Shown one piece after another: positions 9,453 to 18,520 of a DNA stretch of 64,000 nt. Source of the stretch: Psychromicrobium lacuslunae (lineage in GTDB: Bacteria; Actinomycetota; Actinomycetes; Actinomycetales; Micrococcaceae); the NCBI RefSeq assembly GCF_000950575.1, contig NZ_CP011005.1, positions 2,046,001 to 2,110,000 of the forward strand, given 5' to 3'. Below the pieces are notes generated by a model. That model saw only the letters and a list, made by a program, of their open reading frames with translations, ran no database searches and had not been told where the DNA came from. How positions within the stretch are numbered: the first letter of the stretch is position 1; the number at the start of each line of letters is the position of its first letter. Position numbers and translations under genes: made by a program.

Positions 9453-9977
9453 TCAGAGTTCCGTGACGGTACCGCCGGCAGCCGTGATCTTCTCGGCAGC
9501 GCTGGAGGAGAAAGCGTTCGCGGTGACGTCGACCTTGACGGTCAGTTCACCGGTACCGAGCACCTTGACGGGCTGGTTCTTGCGAACTGCACCCTTCTCG
9601 ACCAGATTCTCAACGGTGACCTGACCGCCATCCGGGTAAAGCTCGGAGAGCTTGTCCAGGTTAACTACCTGGAACTCCACCCGGAAGGGGTTCTTGAAGC
9701 CACGCAGCTTCGGCAGACGCATGTGCAGCGGCAACTGACCGCCAGCAAAGCCTGCCTTCACCTGGTAACGAGCCTTGGTGCCCTTGGTACCACGGCCTGC
9801 AGTCTTACCCTTAGAACCTTCACCACGACCCACCCGGGTCTTAGCGGTCTTGGCTCCCGGGGCGGGACGCAGGTGGTGCACCTTGAGCGCGTTCTGCTTC
9901 TCAGCAGCCTGTGCTTTGTCAGCGGATGCCTTAGCAGTGTCTGCCTTCGCAGCCTTCGACTTAGTAGCCTCAGCCAT
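9453..9977 (-). CDS. rplO: 50S ribosomal protein L15
   Basis: L15 is a late-assembly protein of the large subunit. The core starts at about residue 30 ([21 protein letters not shown]) and includes the GRG-rich segment with [10 protein letters not shown]. In front of it is an Ala/Lys-rich extension of about 28 residues ([18 protein letters not shown] and onward) that most L15 proteins lack; similar extensions occur in Micrococcaceae. It follows rpmD after 2 bases and ends 23 bases before the terminator at 9388-9430. Confidence 0.97.
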   Translation of the reverse strand: MAEATKSKAAKADTAKASADKAQAAEKQNALKVHHLRPAPGAKTAKTRVGRGEGSKGKTAGRGTKGTKARYQVKAGFAGGQLPLHMRLPKLRGFKNPFRVEFQVVNLDKLSELYPDGGQVTVENLVEKGAVRKNQPVKVLGTGELTVKVDVTANAFSSSAAEKITAAGGTVTEL

Positions 9978-9979
9978 CT

Positions 9980-10192
9980 CTATTTCGCCTCCTCTACCTT
10001 TACCAGGTGCGGAACCGTGTTAATCATGCCTACGGTCACTGCATCAGCTTTGCGCACAACGGTGTGACCGATGCGCTTGAGCCCGAGCGAACGCAGCGTG
10101 TCCCGCTGGTTTTGCTTGCCGCCAATGGCGGACTTAACTTGAGTGATCTCCAGGGTCTTATCAGAGGCCTGGACATTCTTCGGGGTGGTCAT
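9980..10192 (-). CDS. rpmD: 50S ribosomal protein L30
   Basis: The 70-residue protein has the L30 core ([28 protein letters not shown]) and normal length. It is absent from some bacteria but present here in its usual spc-operon place. Its start overlaps the last base of rpsE, and rplO starts 2 bases after its stop, so it is translationally coupled on both sides. Confidence 0.97.
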   Translation of the reverse strand: MTTPKNVQASDKTLEITQVKSAIGGKQNQRDTLRSLGLKRIGHTVVRKADAVTVGMINTVPHLVKVEEAK

Positions 10193-10944
10193 TACGCACC
10201 TGCCTTTGTTGCTTGGGCGTGCTCCTGGATATTCCGCAGCAGCGGGCCAGGAACAACCTCATCCATCGGCAGACCACGGCGAGCAGCTACTGCGGCAGGC
10301 TCTTCGAGCTGCTGCAAGGCGGCTACCGTGGCGTGCACGATATTGATCGCGTTGGAGGAACCGAGCGACTTGGACAGCACGTCGTGAACACCAGCGCACT
10401 CCAGCACAGCACGCACCGGACCACCAGCGATAACGCCGGTACCCGGGGTAGCCGGACGCAACAGCACGACGCCGGCAGCGGCCTCGCCCTGTACGCGGTG
10501 AGGGATGGTGCCGCCGACGCGGGGAACGCGGAAGAAGGACTTCTTCGCTTCCTCAACGCCCTTGGCGATCGCGGCCGGAACTTCCTTAGCCTTACCGTAG
10601 CCAACGCCGACCAGACCGTTGCCGTCACCGACAACCATCAGAGCGGTGAAGCTAAAGCGACGACCACCCTTGACGACCTTGGCAACACGGTTGATCGTGA
10701 CCAGCTTTTCAACGTACTGGTTCTTCTCAGCGTCGCGTCCGCCATCGCGGCCACCACGGCCACCATCGCGACCGCCACGGCCACCATCGCGACCGCCACG
10801 GCCACCATCACGTCCACCACGGCCACCATCACGACCGCCACGACGGTCCTCGTTGGACCCGCTAGCCGTTGCTGCAGTTGTTGTCTCTTCAGACACAGTG
10901 GCTCCTGTGCTTTCTGGGTTTGCTTGGTTAGTATTCTCGCTCAC
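10192..10944 (-). CDS. rpsE: 30S ribosomal protein S5 with N-terminal Gly/Arg/Asp repeat extension
   Basis: The S5 core starts near residue 75 ([23 protein letters not shown]) and contains the S5 double-stranded RNA-binding fold, followed by the C-terminal domain. S5 is normally about 165-200 residues; here 250. The extra N-terminus is an acidic/Ser-Thr stretch (1-33) followed by five exact copies of GGRDGGR (residues 36-70), encoded by a 21-bp tandem repeat. This RGG-like tail should be flexible and may touch RNA. Similar but differently repeated tails are found in Arthrobacter S5. It overlaps rplR by 4 bases at its start and rpmD by 1 base at its end. Confidence 0.96.
   Translation of the reverse strand: MSENTNQANPESTGATVSEETTTAATASGSNEDRRGGRDGGRGGRDGGRGGRDGGRGGRDGGRGGRDGGRDAEKNQYVEKLVTINRVAKVVKGGRRFSFTALMVVGDGNGLVGVGYGKAKEVPAAIAKGVEEAKKSFFRVPRVGGTIPHRVQGEAAAGVVLLRPATPGTGVIAGGPVRAVLECAGVHDVLSKSLGSSNAINIVHATVAALQQLEEPAAVAARRGLPMDEVVPGPLLRNIQEHAQATKAGA
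10735..10839 (-). repeat. 21-bp tandem repeat, 5 copies, inside rpsE
   Basis: Five in-frame units of 21 bases encode GGRDGGR five times (S5 residues 36-70). The units differ by synonymous changes only (for example gcgaccg versus cacgacc on the plus strand), so the amino-acid repeat is perfect while the DNA has begun to diverge. Copy number could vary between strains by slippage without breaking the frame. Confidence 0.9.
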
Positions 10945-11324
10945 AGGGCCAGACCACCTTCACGTGCACCGTCGGCCACAGCCGCGACCCGGCCATGGTA
11001 CTTATTGCCACCGCGGTCGAATACTACGGCCTCGATGCCAGCCTTCTTGGCTCGCTCCGCAACCAATTCGCCAACCCGCTTGGCCTTCGCGGTCTTATCA
11101 CCGTCGAAGCTACGCAGGTCAGCTTCCATGGTGGAAGCGGAGGCAACGGTTACGCCCTTGGTGTCATCGACAACCTGAACGAACATATGCCGGGATGAGC
11201 GGTTCACGACCAGCCGAGGACGAGCCTCAGTGCCCTTGATCCGCTTACGGACACGCAGGTGACGACGGCTGCGCGCGTCAGCCTTCGACTTTCCGTTGCG
11301 CTTCTTATTAATGGTCAGCGCCAT
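10941..11324 (-). CDS. rplR: 50S ribosomal protein L18
   Basis: The 127-residue protein binds 5S rRNA in the central protuberance. It has the basic N-terminus ([20 protein letters not shown]) and the conserved [18 protein letters not shown] and [12 protein letters not shown] segments. Length is normal. It lies between rplF (2 bases upstream) and rpsE (4-base overlap). Confidence 0.97.
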   Translation of the reverse strand: MALTINKKRNGKSKADARSRRHLRVRKRIKGTEARPRLVVNRSSRHMFVQVVDDTKGVTVASASTMEADLRSFDGDKTAKAKRVGELVAERAKKAGIEAVVFDRGGNKYHGRVAAVADGAREGGLAL

Positions 11325-11326
11325 GA

Positions 11327-11863
11327 TTACTTACCAGCCTTTCCGACCTTGCGGCGGATAACTTCGCCCGCATAGCGAATGCCCTTGCCCTTATAGGGGT
11401 CTGGCTTACGCAGCTTGCGAATGTTGGCAGCAACTTCGCCCACCTGCTGCTTATTGATACCTGAGACCGAGAGCTTGGTGGGGCCCTCAACGGTCAAGGT
11501 GATGCCTTCGGGGGCTTTCACGGCGACTGGGTGGCTGTAGCCCAGGGCGAACTCGAGGTCCGAACCCTTGGCCTGCACACGGTAACCGGTGCCGACGATT
11601 TCAAGCTTCTTCTCGTAGCCTTCGGTGACACCGGTGATCAAGTTGGAGATCAGGGTCCGGGTCAAGCCGTGCAGCGCACGCGAATCGCGCTCGTCATTCG
11701 GACGGGTAACCGACAAGGTGCCATCCTCAAGCGAAACAGCGATCGGGTTCGGCACGATGTGAGTCAGCGAGCCCTTGGGACCCTTGACCGAGACCTCGGC
11801 ACCGTCAATCTTGACCTCGACGCCAGCGGGCACCGAAATTGGGAGACGTCCAATACGTGACAT
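11327..11863 (-). CDS. rplF: 50S ribosomal protein L6
   Basis: The 178-residue protein has two L6 repeats and the signature [14 protein letters not shown] near the C-terminus, which contacts 23S rRNA near the sarcin-ricin loop. Length is normal. It follows rpsH after 20 bases and precedes rplR by 2 bases. Confidence 0.97.
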   Translation of the reverse strand: MSRIGRLPISVPAGVEVKIDGAEVSVKGPKGSLTHIVPNPIAVSLEDGTLSVTRPNDERDSRALHGLTRTLISNLITGVTEGYEKKLEIVGTGYRVQAKGSDLEFALGYSHPVAVKAPEGITLTVEGPTKLSVSGINKQQVGEVAANIRKLRKPDPYKGKGIRYAGEVIRRKVGKAGK

Positions 11864-11883
11864 AAGTCTTAACTCCCTTTCTT

Positions 11884-12282
11884 CTACCAGACGTAGGCGA
11901 GGACTTCCCCACCCACGCCCTTCTTTTCAGCCTGACGGTCGGTCAGCAGACCCGAGGAGGTCGAGAGAATCGCAATCCCCAGGCCGCCCAAAACCTTCGG
12001 CAAGTTAGTGGACTTCGCGTAAACGCGCAGACCCGGCTTGGAAATCCGGCGGATACCAGCGATTGAACGCTGACGGTCCGGTCCGAACTTGAGGTCGATG
12101 GTCAGCTTCTTGCCAACCTCGGCGTCCTCAACATTCCATGCCGAGATGTAACCCTCAGCCTTGAGAATGTCAGCCACGTGGCCCTTGAGCTTGCTGTACG
12201 GCATGGTCACGGAATCGTGGTAAGCCGAGTTTGCATTGCGCAGACGCGTAAGCATATCTGCGACAGGATCTGTCATTGTCAT
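11884..12282 (-). CDS. rpsH: 30S ribosomal protein S8
   Basis: The 132-residue protein binds the central domain of 16S rRNA. It starts [20 protein letters not shown] and ends with the conserved [11 protein letters not shown]. In Escherichia coli S8 is the feedback regulator of the spc operon; no matching mRNA site was worked out here. There is no separate rpsN before it: rplE is directly upstream (66 bases), so S14 must be encoded elsewhere, as in other actinobacteria of this group. Confidence 0.97.
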   Translation of the reverse strand: MTMTDPVADMLTRLRNANSAYHDSVTMPYSKLKGHVADILKAEGYISAWNVEDAEVGKKLTIDLKFGPDRQRSIAGIRRISKPGLRVYAKSTNLPKVLGGLGIAILSTSSGLLTDRQAEKKGVGGEVLAYVW

Positions 12283-12348
12283 TTGGGCTTTTGCCCTTTC
12301 TCGTATGGTTTCCCGCGTCCAGTGAACGCGAGACCTGCTACGTCGTAA

Positions 12349-12957
12349 TTAGTCTTCAGATTTGAACGGGAAACCCAGCGCCTTGAGCAGCGCCCGGCCT
12401 TCGTCGTCAGTCTTGGCGGTGGTGACCACGGTGATGTCCATACCGCGCACCTTGTCGATGGCGTCCTGGTCGATCTCGTGGAACATGACCTGTTCGGTCA
12501 GACCGAAGGTGTAGTTGCCATTGCCGTCGAACTGCTTGCCGGAGAGGCCGCGGAAGTCACGGATACGGGGCAGCGCCAGGGTGACCAGACGATCCACGAA
12601 TTCCCACATCCGGTCGCCGCGCAAGGTTGCGTGCGCGCCAATCGGCATGCCTTCACGCAGTTTGAACTGCGCGATCGACTTGCGAGCCTTGGTAACCATC
12701 GGCTTCTGGCCGGTGATCAGAGTCAGGTCACGAACAGCGCCGTCGATCACCTTGGAGTCGCGAGCAGCCTCGCCGACACCCATGTTCACAACAACCTTCA
12801 CCAGGCGCGGAACCTGGTTCACGTTCGCGTAGTTAAACTCTTCCTGCAGTCCGTCCTTGATCTGCTCGGCATAGCGAGTCTTCAGACGAGGGGTGATCTT
12901 CACGGCGTCACTGGCTGAAGCCGGTGCGTTTTCCGCTGCGCTAACTTCGGTGCTCAT
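12349..12957 (-). CDS. rplE: 50S ribosomal protein L5
   Basis: L5 binds 5S rRNA. The core starts at about residue 22 ([22 protein letters not shown]), includes the signature [11 protein letters not shown] and ends [15 protein letters not shown]. The 202 residues include an N-terminal extension of about 18 residues rich in Ala/Ser. Its start codon overlaps the rplX stop by four bases. Confidence 0.97.
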   Translation of the reverse strand: MSTEVSAAENAPASASDAVKITPRLKTRYAEQIKDGLQEEFNYANVNQVPRLVKVVVNMGVGEAARDSKVIDGAVRDLTLITGQKPMVTKARKSIAQFKLREGMPIGAHATLRGDRMWEFVDRLVTLALPRIRDFRGLSGKQFDGNGNYTFGLTEQVMFHEIDQDAIDKVRGMDITVVTTAKTDDEGRALLKALGFPFKSED

Positions 12958-13322
12958 GCCAGGTCCTTTCCGGAGCTCTTCGCGACACGGATCCGGGTGA
13001 CGCGTTCGCGGCCATCACGGGTGACGGTCTCGAGGCGGTAGCCAACCCGAGTCGGCTTCTTGGTGGACGGGTCCACGATGGCCACATTGGAGATGTGGAT
13101 CGGGGCTTCAACGGTCTCAATGCCACCGGTCTTGGTGCCGCGCTGCGACTGTCCAACCTTGGTGTGCTTGGTGACGCGGTTGATGCCCTCAACGAGGACG
13201 CGGTTGCTTTCCGGGAAAACGCGCAGAACTTTGCCCTGCTTGCCGCGGTCGCCACCACGCTCTTGCTTGGCGCCGGTGATGACCTGGACCAGGTCACCCT
13301 TCTTGATCTTGAGCTTCGCCAT
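12954..13322 (-). CDS. rplX: 50S ribosomal protein L24
   Basis: L24 is an assembly initiator of the large subunit. The KOW motif is at the N-terminus ([13 protein letters not shown]...[21 protein letters not shown]). It has 122 residues, slightly longer than the 105 of E. coli L24. It lies 3 bases after rplN and overlaps rplE by four bases. Confidence 0.96.
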   Translation of the reverse strand: MAKLKIKKGDLVQVITGAKQERGGDRGKQGKVLRVFPESNRVLVEGINRVTKHTKVGQSQRGTKTGGIETVEAPIHISNVAIVDPSTKKPTRVGYRLETVTRDGRERVTRIRVAKSSGKDLA

Positions 13323-13325
13323 GAA

Positions 13326-13694
13326 TTACAACACCTCCGGTGCAAGCGAGATGATCTTCATGAACTTCTTATCGCGAAGTTCGCGGCCCACCGGGCCAAA
13401 GATACGGGTGCCACGAGGATCGCCATCGGCCTTCAAAATGACCGCTGCGTTCTCGTCGAATTTGATGTAGGAGCCATCGGCACGACGGCGTTCCTTCTTG
13501 GTCCGGACGATAACGGCCTTGACCACATCGCCCTTCTTGACGTTACCGCCAGGAATTGCATCCTTGACGGTTGCGACGATGACGTCGCCAATACCTGCGT
13601 AGCGACGGCCAGAGCCACCGAGCACGCGAATGGTAAGGATTTCCTTAGCACCCGTGTTATCGGCAACCTTGAGTCGCGACTCTTGCTGAATCAC
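13326..13694 (-). CDS. rplN: 50S ribosomal protein L14
   Basis: The 122-residue protein ([20 protein letters not shown] at the start, [21 protein letters not shown] near the end) has the normal L14 length. It is the first gene of the spc operon. In most bacteria rplN follows rpsQ closely; here 7.5 kb of other genes, a terminator after rpsQ and a 336-bp intergenic stretch lie upstream, so the spc operon must have its own promoter. Confidence 0.97.
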   Translation of the reverse strand: MIQQESRLKVADNTGAKEILTIRVLGGSGRRYAGIGDVIVATVKDAIPGGNVKKGDVVKAVIVRTKKERRRADGSYIKFDENAAVILKADGDPRGTRIFGPVGRELRDKKFMKIISLAPEVL

Positions 13695-14030
13695 TAGTTA
13701 CTCCTGTCGTCTCGCCGGTTCTCGAAACTGAAATCATGCCTACAGAATGAGCCTTGCGGAACAGTTGATCGGGGGTGTCTCTTAACCCGTCTGGATTTTG
13801 CCAGTACGGGTCTAAACCACCGTGCCAGGAACATTTGAACCGGTCTCTCTGAAGAGTTTTGAACGGCAGTATGCACTGGCACGAAAGTTTACGAGGTTGC
13901 GCAGCCTACGAGTTAGACCACACAAACTCAATATCTTAGCACAATTAGCGGTGTAGATTCAGCCTCTGACTGCTGACAGCCCGCTTGTGGACAGAGGCTA
14001 GGCGAGCTTCGTCTTTCAGCTCTAAAGAGC
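13695..14030 (-). promoter_or_regulatory. intergenic region with presumed spc-operon promoter and leader
   Basis: This 336-bp stretch between the molybdoenzyme stop and rplN has no convincing gene. A possible minus-strand promoter has a -35 TTGAGT (13926-13931) and a -10 TAGGCT (13903-13908) with 18-base spacing, leaving a leader of about 200 bases. The leader contains an imperfect hairpin at 13785-13811 (ACCCGTCTGG with CCAGTACGGGT). A small AGCTCT/AGAGCT stem at the far end may help end the molybdoenzyme transcript. The promoter assignment is weak. Confidence 0.4.
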
Positions 14031-15542
14031 TCAGTTCACGCTGACCGCAATATTGTGGAAACCGGTGGCGCCGTCGGGCAGCGGATAATGATTCGTTGAC
14101 TCTTGAACTCGGCCTTGCGCGTCGGTGGCTCGGACATAAATATAGTGGTTGCCGGACTCTTGCGCCTGCCAGTTGAACCGCCACTGCCGCCAGGTGTCTT
14201 TGGAGGGCACCTCACCGAGATCGGCCTTCTGCCAAGCGCCGTCATCGATCTTCACTTCGACGCTCGCTACCCCAGTGTGCTGAGCCCAAGCAGTCCCGGC
14301 CACCACCACGGAACCCTTATCGAGTTTCGCGAAAGGCCCCGGCACTTCAATCCTGGAGGCGAGCTTTATCGGCGCCTTCTCCGCATAACCACGTGGCGTC
14401 CAATAAGCCTGCTTCCGATCAAAGCGGGTGACCTCGAGACTGACCAGCCATTTGGTCGCCGAAACGTAGCCGTACAGACCGGGCACCACCATTCGCACCG
14501 GATAGCCATGTTCCGGCGGCAGTGGAGTGCCATTCATGCCGACAGCCAAGAGCGCGTCCCGGCCGGGATCGGTGAGCGCATCGAGAGGAGTACTTGCGGT
14601 ATAGCCGTCTTGCGAACTGGAGAGCACCATATCGGCGTCTTGGGAGACCCCGGCTCGGGCCAGCAAGTCCCTAATCGGGGTACCGATCCAAACTGCATTG
14701 CCGGCCAGTTTCCCGCCCACCTGATTGGAGACGCAGGTCAGTGATAGCACCCTCTCGATCATCGGCTGCTCTAGCAATTCGGCAAAGCTCATAGTCACCT
14801 CGCGGTCGACCATACCGAAAATCCGCAGCTGCCAGCTCGCGGTATCGATCTGCGGTACTTGCAGGGCCGTGTCAATGCGGTAGAAGTCCGCATTCGGTGT
14901 GACAAAAGGAGATAAGCCGGGGATCTTCAGATCAGCACCAGCCGGAATGCTCTCCCTGGTCTTCGGCGTGGGTAGGACGAAATTGGTCACCGCGGAACTG
15001 ACTTGTTTGACCGTTCGGCCAACAGCCCCAGCGGCGAGGCCAAGGACCGTGGCCAGCCCGGCAAGTTGCAAGAAGCTTCGTCGATCAAGCAATTCCAGCG
15101 GCAGCTTCGCTCCGCTCAGCTTCCTGATCAGCAGACGCAGCACCAGGATGCCTGCCGCCGCGCCGAGCAGGCTGGGCAGCACCGTCCACCCCGAGGCATT
15201 AGCCCTGGTCACCGCCGCCACCGCACCAACCACACCGAAAATTGCGATTAGCGCTGAGCCGAGGGGAAGTTTGACTCGCTCCAGCAGTCCCGCTAGCAAC
15301 GCAACCAGCAAAATAACACCAACCAGGCCGACTGTCAGCGCCAATTTGTCGTTGGTGCCGAAAGTATCAATGGCGAAGTCTTTAGCCCAGGGCGGCACAA
15401 TATCGACCACAAACGCGCCAACCACCGTCACTGGTGAACTCAGCCCGGGTATTAATAGCGCCAGCAACTCAGCAATGCCAAGAGCCAGCAGAGCCGCAAC
15501 CAACCCCGAGAGTGCACGCTTGAACCATCCACCGTGTTTCAT
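14031..15542 (-). CDS. membrane-anchored molybdopterin oxidoreductase (sulfite oxidase family)
   Basis: The 503-residue protein has five hydrophobic spans in residues 10-140, then a twin-arginine-like segment DRRSFLQLAG (Arg154-Arg155) with another span, and then a sulfite-oxidase-type Mo-cofactor domain (about 200-390) and a C-terminal Mo-oxidoreductase dimerisation domain (about 400-500). The cysteine expected to bind molybdenum is Cys270 in SLTCVSN, followed by GNAVWIGTP. The Tat-type motif suggests the catalytic part is folded before export to the outside. Starts upstream of 15542 in the same frame would overlap the tetR-like gene and are rejected. Related genes occur in Arthrobacter; the physiological substrate is not established. 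Confidence 0.9.
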   Translation of the reverse strand: MKHGGWFKRALSGLVAALLALGIAELLALLIPGLSSPVTVVGAFVVDIVPPWAKDFAIDTFGTNDKLALTVGLVGVILLVALLAGLLERVKLPLGSALIAIFGVVGAVAAVTRANASGWTVLPSLLGAAAGILVLRLLIRKLSGAKLPLELLDRRSFLQLAGLATVLGLAAGAVGRTVKQVSSAVTNFVLPTPKTRESIPAGADLKIPGLSPFVTPNADFYRIDTALQVPQIDTASWQLRIFGMVDREVTMSFAELLEQPMIERVLSLTCVSNQVGGKLAGNAVWIGTPIRDLLARAGVSQDADMVLSSSQDGYTASTPLDALTDPGRDALLAVGMNGTPLPPEHGYPVRMVVPGLYGYVSATKWLVSLEVTRFDRKQAYWTPRGYAEKAPIKLASRIEVPGPFAKLDKGSVVVAGTAWAQHTGVASVEVKIDDGAWQKADLGEVPSKDTWRQWRFNWQAQESGNHYIYVRATDAQGRVQESTNHYPLPDGATGFHNIAVSVN

Positions 15543-15672
15543 ATTTCTAGTTCGTCGCAACCGGTGAGATGGATGGGCGACAGACCGCTTCCGCGGAAAA
15601 GCTCCGAGAGAAACCCACCGCAGTTCAGTCGAGGAACAATGCCCTTTAGTGGAGCAGCTAGAGCTGGAGCGG

Positions 15673-16299
15673 CTAGGCGGGCCGCATGATGTCGGGCAGC
15701 AGCGCCCTGACAGCAATCTGCAGTTCTTCGCCCGCGCTAGCATCGGCGGAGAAAAATTTGAGTAGCGCATGCTGAAAAAGGCCGTCAAACACCGCATAGG
15801 CGGCCGCTGGAGATAAACCACACTGGCTGCCACTGAGTTCGGCATAGCGGCTCACGATTCGCCAGATCATCTTTTCCAGGCTGCCATCAATCTCGGCAAC
15901 GTCTTCGCGGAAGGCGGGTTCAAAAAGACTCTGTCCACGCAGGTCGTACCAGAGGCGGTGCATGGTGCCGTCCTCGCGGAGGGTCAGCGCTAATCCTTCA
16001 GCAAAGCCGTGCCGAAGGTCTTCAGCAGTGCGGGCAGCGCTCACGATCTGGTCATAGCGGGTGACGCAGGCAGCTTTATAGCGCCGCACACAGTAAGTGA
16101 TCAGATCGACCTTATCGGTGAAGTAATAATGCAGCACGCCATGAGAGAACTGCGAGTTCTGCGCGATTTCCCGCAGGCTGGTGCGAGCATAGCCCAGTTC
16201 AGAAAGCGTCTGCAGGGCAGCATCAGCGAGCTCGGCGCGACGTTCTTCGAACTTATCGACCCGCCTACTCTCAAGCTTCTCGGCTTCCAAAACCCTCAT
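15673..16299 (-). CDS. TetR-family regulator divergent from the SDR operon
   Basis: The 208-residue protein has a TetR HTH at about residues 20-70 (LADAALQTLSELGYARTSLREIAQ...HGVLHYYFTDKVDL), close to the BetI-like subgroup, and a C-terminal ligand domain. It is transcribed away from the SDR/ligase operon at 16510, and an inverted repeat in the shared intergenic region (16387-16424) overlaps the probable SDR promoter. It is therefore probably the local repressor, released by a substrate or CoA ester of the pathway. It lies 130 bases upstream of the molybdoenzyme on the same strand. Confidence 0.9.
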   Translation of the reverse strand: MRVLEAEKLESRRVDKFEERRAELADAALQTLSELGYARTSLREIAQNSQFSHGVLHYYFTDKVDLITYCVRRYKAACVTRYDQIVSAARTAEDLRHGFAEGLALTLREDGTMHRLWYDLRGQSLFEPAFREDVAEIDGSLEKMIWRIVSRYAELSGSQCGLSPAAAYAVFDGLFQHALLKFFSADASAGEELQIAVRALLPDIMRPA

Positions 16300-16386
16300 T
16301 ATGTTTCCTTTTCAGCTCTTAGTACCGGCTGACACCCCCATCAATGCCATACCAGCTAACAGTCTAAACGAGGCTCGCTAATAAAT

Positions 16387-16424
16387 TTGGACAGTTGTCA
16401 AAAAAAGTCTTGACGATTGTCCAA
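16387..16424. promoter_or_regulatory. probable TetR operator overlapping the SDR promoter
   Basis: TTGGACAGTTGTCAA and TTGACGATTGTCCAA form an inverted repeat with one mismatched pair of bases per arm. The right half contains TTGACG (16410-16415), a -35 box for the plus-strand genes, with TACGCT (16432-16437) 16 bases further as -10. Binding here would block the SDR promoter. The repeat and box are visible; binding by the adjacent TetR protein is inferred. Confidence 0.7.
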
Positions 16425-16446
16425 AGTCGATTACGCTGAGGATAGA

Positions 16447-16476
16447 CCGGTGCTGTGAGTCAGCTCACAGCACCGG
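16447..16476 (+). promoter_or_regulatory. perfect 13-bp inverted repeat in the SDR leader
   Basis: CCGGTGCTGTGAG and CTCACAGCACCGG flank a 4-base loop, just downstream of the proposed -10 box. It is followed by GGGGTATC rather than T residues, so it is not a clear terminator. It may be a second operator or an mRNA-stabilising hairpin. Confidence 0.6.
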
Positions 16477-16509
16477 GGGTATCAACCAACTCAAAGAGGA
16501 GTGCTAGGG

Positions 16510-17313
16510 ATGAGTGTCTTTGATCTTCATGGGCGCAAGGTGCTGGTCACCGGCGGCGCACAAGGGCTGGGCCAAGGAATGGCAACGGCATTAGCCGCTG
16601 CCGGTGCCGCAGTAGTGATCGCTGATGTACAGGAAGAGGCTGGTCGAGCTGCTGCAGCGGCAATTAGCGCCACCGGGGCCACCGCAGATTTTGTGCGGCT
16701 CGACGTCACTGACGATGCAAATTGGGAGTCAGCGATCGCTGAAACGGTTGAAAAGCTTGGCGGCCTGGACGGCTTGGTGAATAACGCCGGCCTGGAAATT
16801 ACCGAACTGGTCGCCGATCTCAATCCGAACAGCGTCCGATTGATGCTTGAAGTCAACATCCTTGGTACTGCCTTGGGAGTCAAGCACGCCTTCCGCGCCA
16901 TGCGGCCTGGCGGCCCTGCAGGTGGCGGCGGATCGGTGGTAAATGTTTCCTCGGTGGCCGCCACCATTGCGTTTCCCGGCATCTCCGGTTATTCCGCGAC
17001 CAAATCAGCGGTTGATCGGCTCACCAGAGTAGCCGCAGCAGAGTCTGGGGCTTTCGGATATGGCGTACGAGTCAACTGCATCTACCCCGGCTTGGTGCCC
17101 ACCGCGATGGGCAACCAGCTTGCCGTCGAAGAAGCTGCTATCGGTGTTTTCCCCAGCCCGGAAGAAGCTGTTGGCGCGGTGATCGCACAAACCCCGCTGG
17201 GCCGGCTCGGCGAGGTCTCTGATATGGCCGATGCCGTGGTCTTCCTGATCTCGGACGGCGCACGATTCATTACCGGCACCGGTTTGTCGGTCGACGGCGG
17301 GATGGGGATGTAA
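16510..17313 (+). CDS. short-chain dehydrogenase/reductase (SDR family)
   Basis: The 267-residue protein is a classical SDR: nucleotide-binding TGGAQGLGQG at 14-23, NNAG at 91-94, catalytic Ser at about 147 and Tyr161-x3-Lys165 (YSATK). IADV at the end of beta-2 with an acidic residue suggests NAD(H) rather than NADP(H). The ATG at 16510 is preferred over the GTG at 16501 because AGAGGAG ends just before 16501. It is the first gene of an operon with a saccharopine-dehydrogenase-like gene (2 bases on) and an acyl-CoA ligase. A hydroxyacyl, steroid or bile-acid-type alcohol is a plausible substrate, but this is not shown. Confidence 0.9.
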   Translation: MSVFDLHGRKVLVTGGAQGLGQGMATALAAAGAAVVIADVQEEAGRAAAAAISATGATADFVRLDVTDDANWESAIAETVEKLGGLDGLVNNAGLEITELVADLNPNSVRLMLEVNILGTALGVKHAFRAMRPGGPAGGGGSVVNVSSVAATIAFPGISGYSATKSAVDRLTRVAAAESGAFGYGVRVNCIYPGLVPTAMGNQLAVEEAAIGVFPSPEEAVGAVIAQTPLGRLGEVSDMADAVVFLISDGARFITGTGLSVDGGMGM

Positions 17314-17315
17314 TC

Positions 17316-18440
17316 ATGAGCGAGAAGAAGGTTGTCGTCTACGGAGCCACCGGCTACACCGGACGGCTGGTGATCGAGTATCTGCGGGAATATCGGGTGC
17401 CGTTCATCGCCGCCGGTCGCAGCAAGGAGCGGCTGGAACGATGCCTGGACCACATCCCGGGCATCGAGACCGCCGATTACGAGGCGGTCGAAGTCGAGCA
17501 CACGGTAGAGGCCCTCACCGAACTGCTCAGCGGAGCATCGGTGGTGCTCAACACAGTCGGCCCGTTCAGCGAACTCGGCCCGGCCGTCGTCGAAGCCGCC
17601 TTGGCTGCCGGCGCACACTACACCGACACCACCGGCGAGCAGGACTGGCTGATTACCTGCGATGAGAAATACGGCGCGGATTTCGCCAAGGCAGGGTTGC
17701 TGCTCTCACCCGGCTTGGCCCAGATGTACACCACCGGTGAGATTGCCGCTCAGCTCTGCCTCGAACAACCAGGTCTGGACACCCTGGACATCGCGGTGTT
17801 CTGGGGTGGCAGTCCGACGGTCGCTTCCACTCGAACCATTCTGGTCAATGCCGCCACCTCCTCGGCCTATTATCTGGAGCAAAATGCATACGCTCCATTC
17901 GATCCTGAGCAAGGTCTGGTTTCGTTAGTGGTTCCCGGTCAGCACGAGCTGGCGCTTTCGCTGCCTTGGGGCGGCACCTCGCATCCGGTCTGGTTTAAAA
18001 ACGATCCGCGAGTGGCCAATGTCAAGGCGCAAGGCGGGGTATTCAACGCCGCCCTGATGCATGGTGTGCCCCAGATTGTGGCGGCAGCTCTCGAGGCGAC
18101 AAAGGACATGAATGAGGCCGATCGAGATGCGGCGCTGACCGCGACCGCGGCCCAGGTGATGAACCAAATGCCGCCGCGCGAAAATCCTCGGGTGAATAAG
18201 TCCTTGGACTCGGTGCACGCTTCGGGTCCATTAGGACGGGCTCACTGCGTGATTCATGGCAACAGCAACTACAAGCAAACCGGGCTGCTACAAGCCTTTG
18301 CCGCCTATTCATTGCTGCAGCAGGCACCGAAGCGCGTCGGCTTTGCCTCCGGTTGCCAGGCCTTCGGACACCGCGAATTGCTCGGCGTGCTGCGCAGCTT
18401 CGGCCTAGTGATGGAGCCGGTACTCACGGTCGAGCGCTAA
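17316..18440 (+). CDS. saccharopine dehydrogenase-like NAD(P)-binding protein
   Basis: The 374-residue protein has an N-terminal Rossmann fold (VVVYGATGYTGRLVIEYL, GATGYTG at about 9-15) and the VVLNTVGPFSELG and AHYTDTTGEQDW segments typical of saccharopine dehydrogenase/trans-acting enoyl reductase-like proteins. These family names are structural; true lysine biosynthesis is unlikely, given its place between an SDR and an acyl-CoA ligase. The start is 2 bases after the SDR stop. It is probably a reductase in the same lipid, polyketide or organic acid pathway. Confidence 0.82.
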   Translation: MSEKKVVVYGATGYTGRLVIEYLREYRVPFIAAGRSKERLERCLDHIPGIETADYEAVEVEHTVEALTELLSGASVVLNTVGPFSELGPAVVEAALAAGAHYTDTTGEQDWLITCDEKYGADFAKAGLLLSPGLAQMYTTGEIAAQLCLEQPGLDTLDIAVFWGGSPTVASTRTILVNAATSSAYYLEQNAYAPFDPEQGLVSLVVPGQHELALSLPWGGTSHPVWFKNDPRVANVKAQGGVFNAALMHGVPQIVAAALEATKDMNEADRDAALTATAAQVMNQMPPRENPRVNKSLDSVHASGPLGRAHCVIHGNSNYKQTGLLQAFAAYSLLQQAPKRVGFASGCQAFGHRELLGVLRSFGLVMEPVLTVER

Positions 18441-18461
18441 TTGAAACAGTATTGAGTCATC

Positions 18462-18497
18462 GGGTGCCTGGCCGTCAAACTGAGCGGCCAGGCACCC
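18462..18497 (+). terminator. strong hairpin between the saccharopine-like gene and the ligase
   Basis: Arms GGGTGCCTGGCCG (18462-18474) and CGGCCAGGCACCC (18485-18497) pair perfectly over 13 bases with a 10-base loop and are followed by TCTTTGATTT. It would act as a full or partial terminator (attenuator) 24 bases before the ligase start, so ligase expression may be lower than that of the first two genes. Confidence 0.65.
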
Positions 18498-18520
18498 TCT
18501 TTGATTTGAGAGGAACCACT

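Noticed and set aside
13785-13811. Hairpin in the rplN leader as an S8-type feedback site
   Set aside because: The stem is imperfect and does not show the conserved S8-binding features, so only a leader hairpin is noted.
15543-15845. Longer start for the molybdoenzyme
   Set aside because: It would overlap the TetR gene at 15673, adds a sequence without similarity to the family, and has no ribosome-binding site; the start at 15542 fits the membrane-span pattern.
18353-18520. Longer start for the second acyl-CoA synthetase
   Set aside because: The extra 56 codons overlap the previous gene and the hairpin, while a good ribosome-binding site precedes the ATG at 18521.
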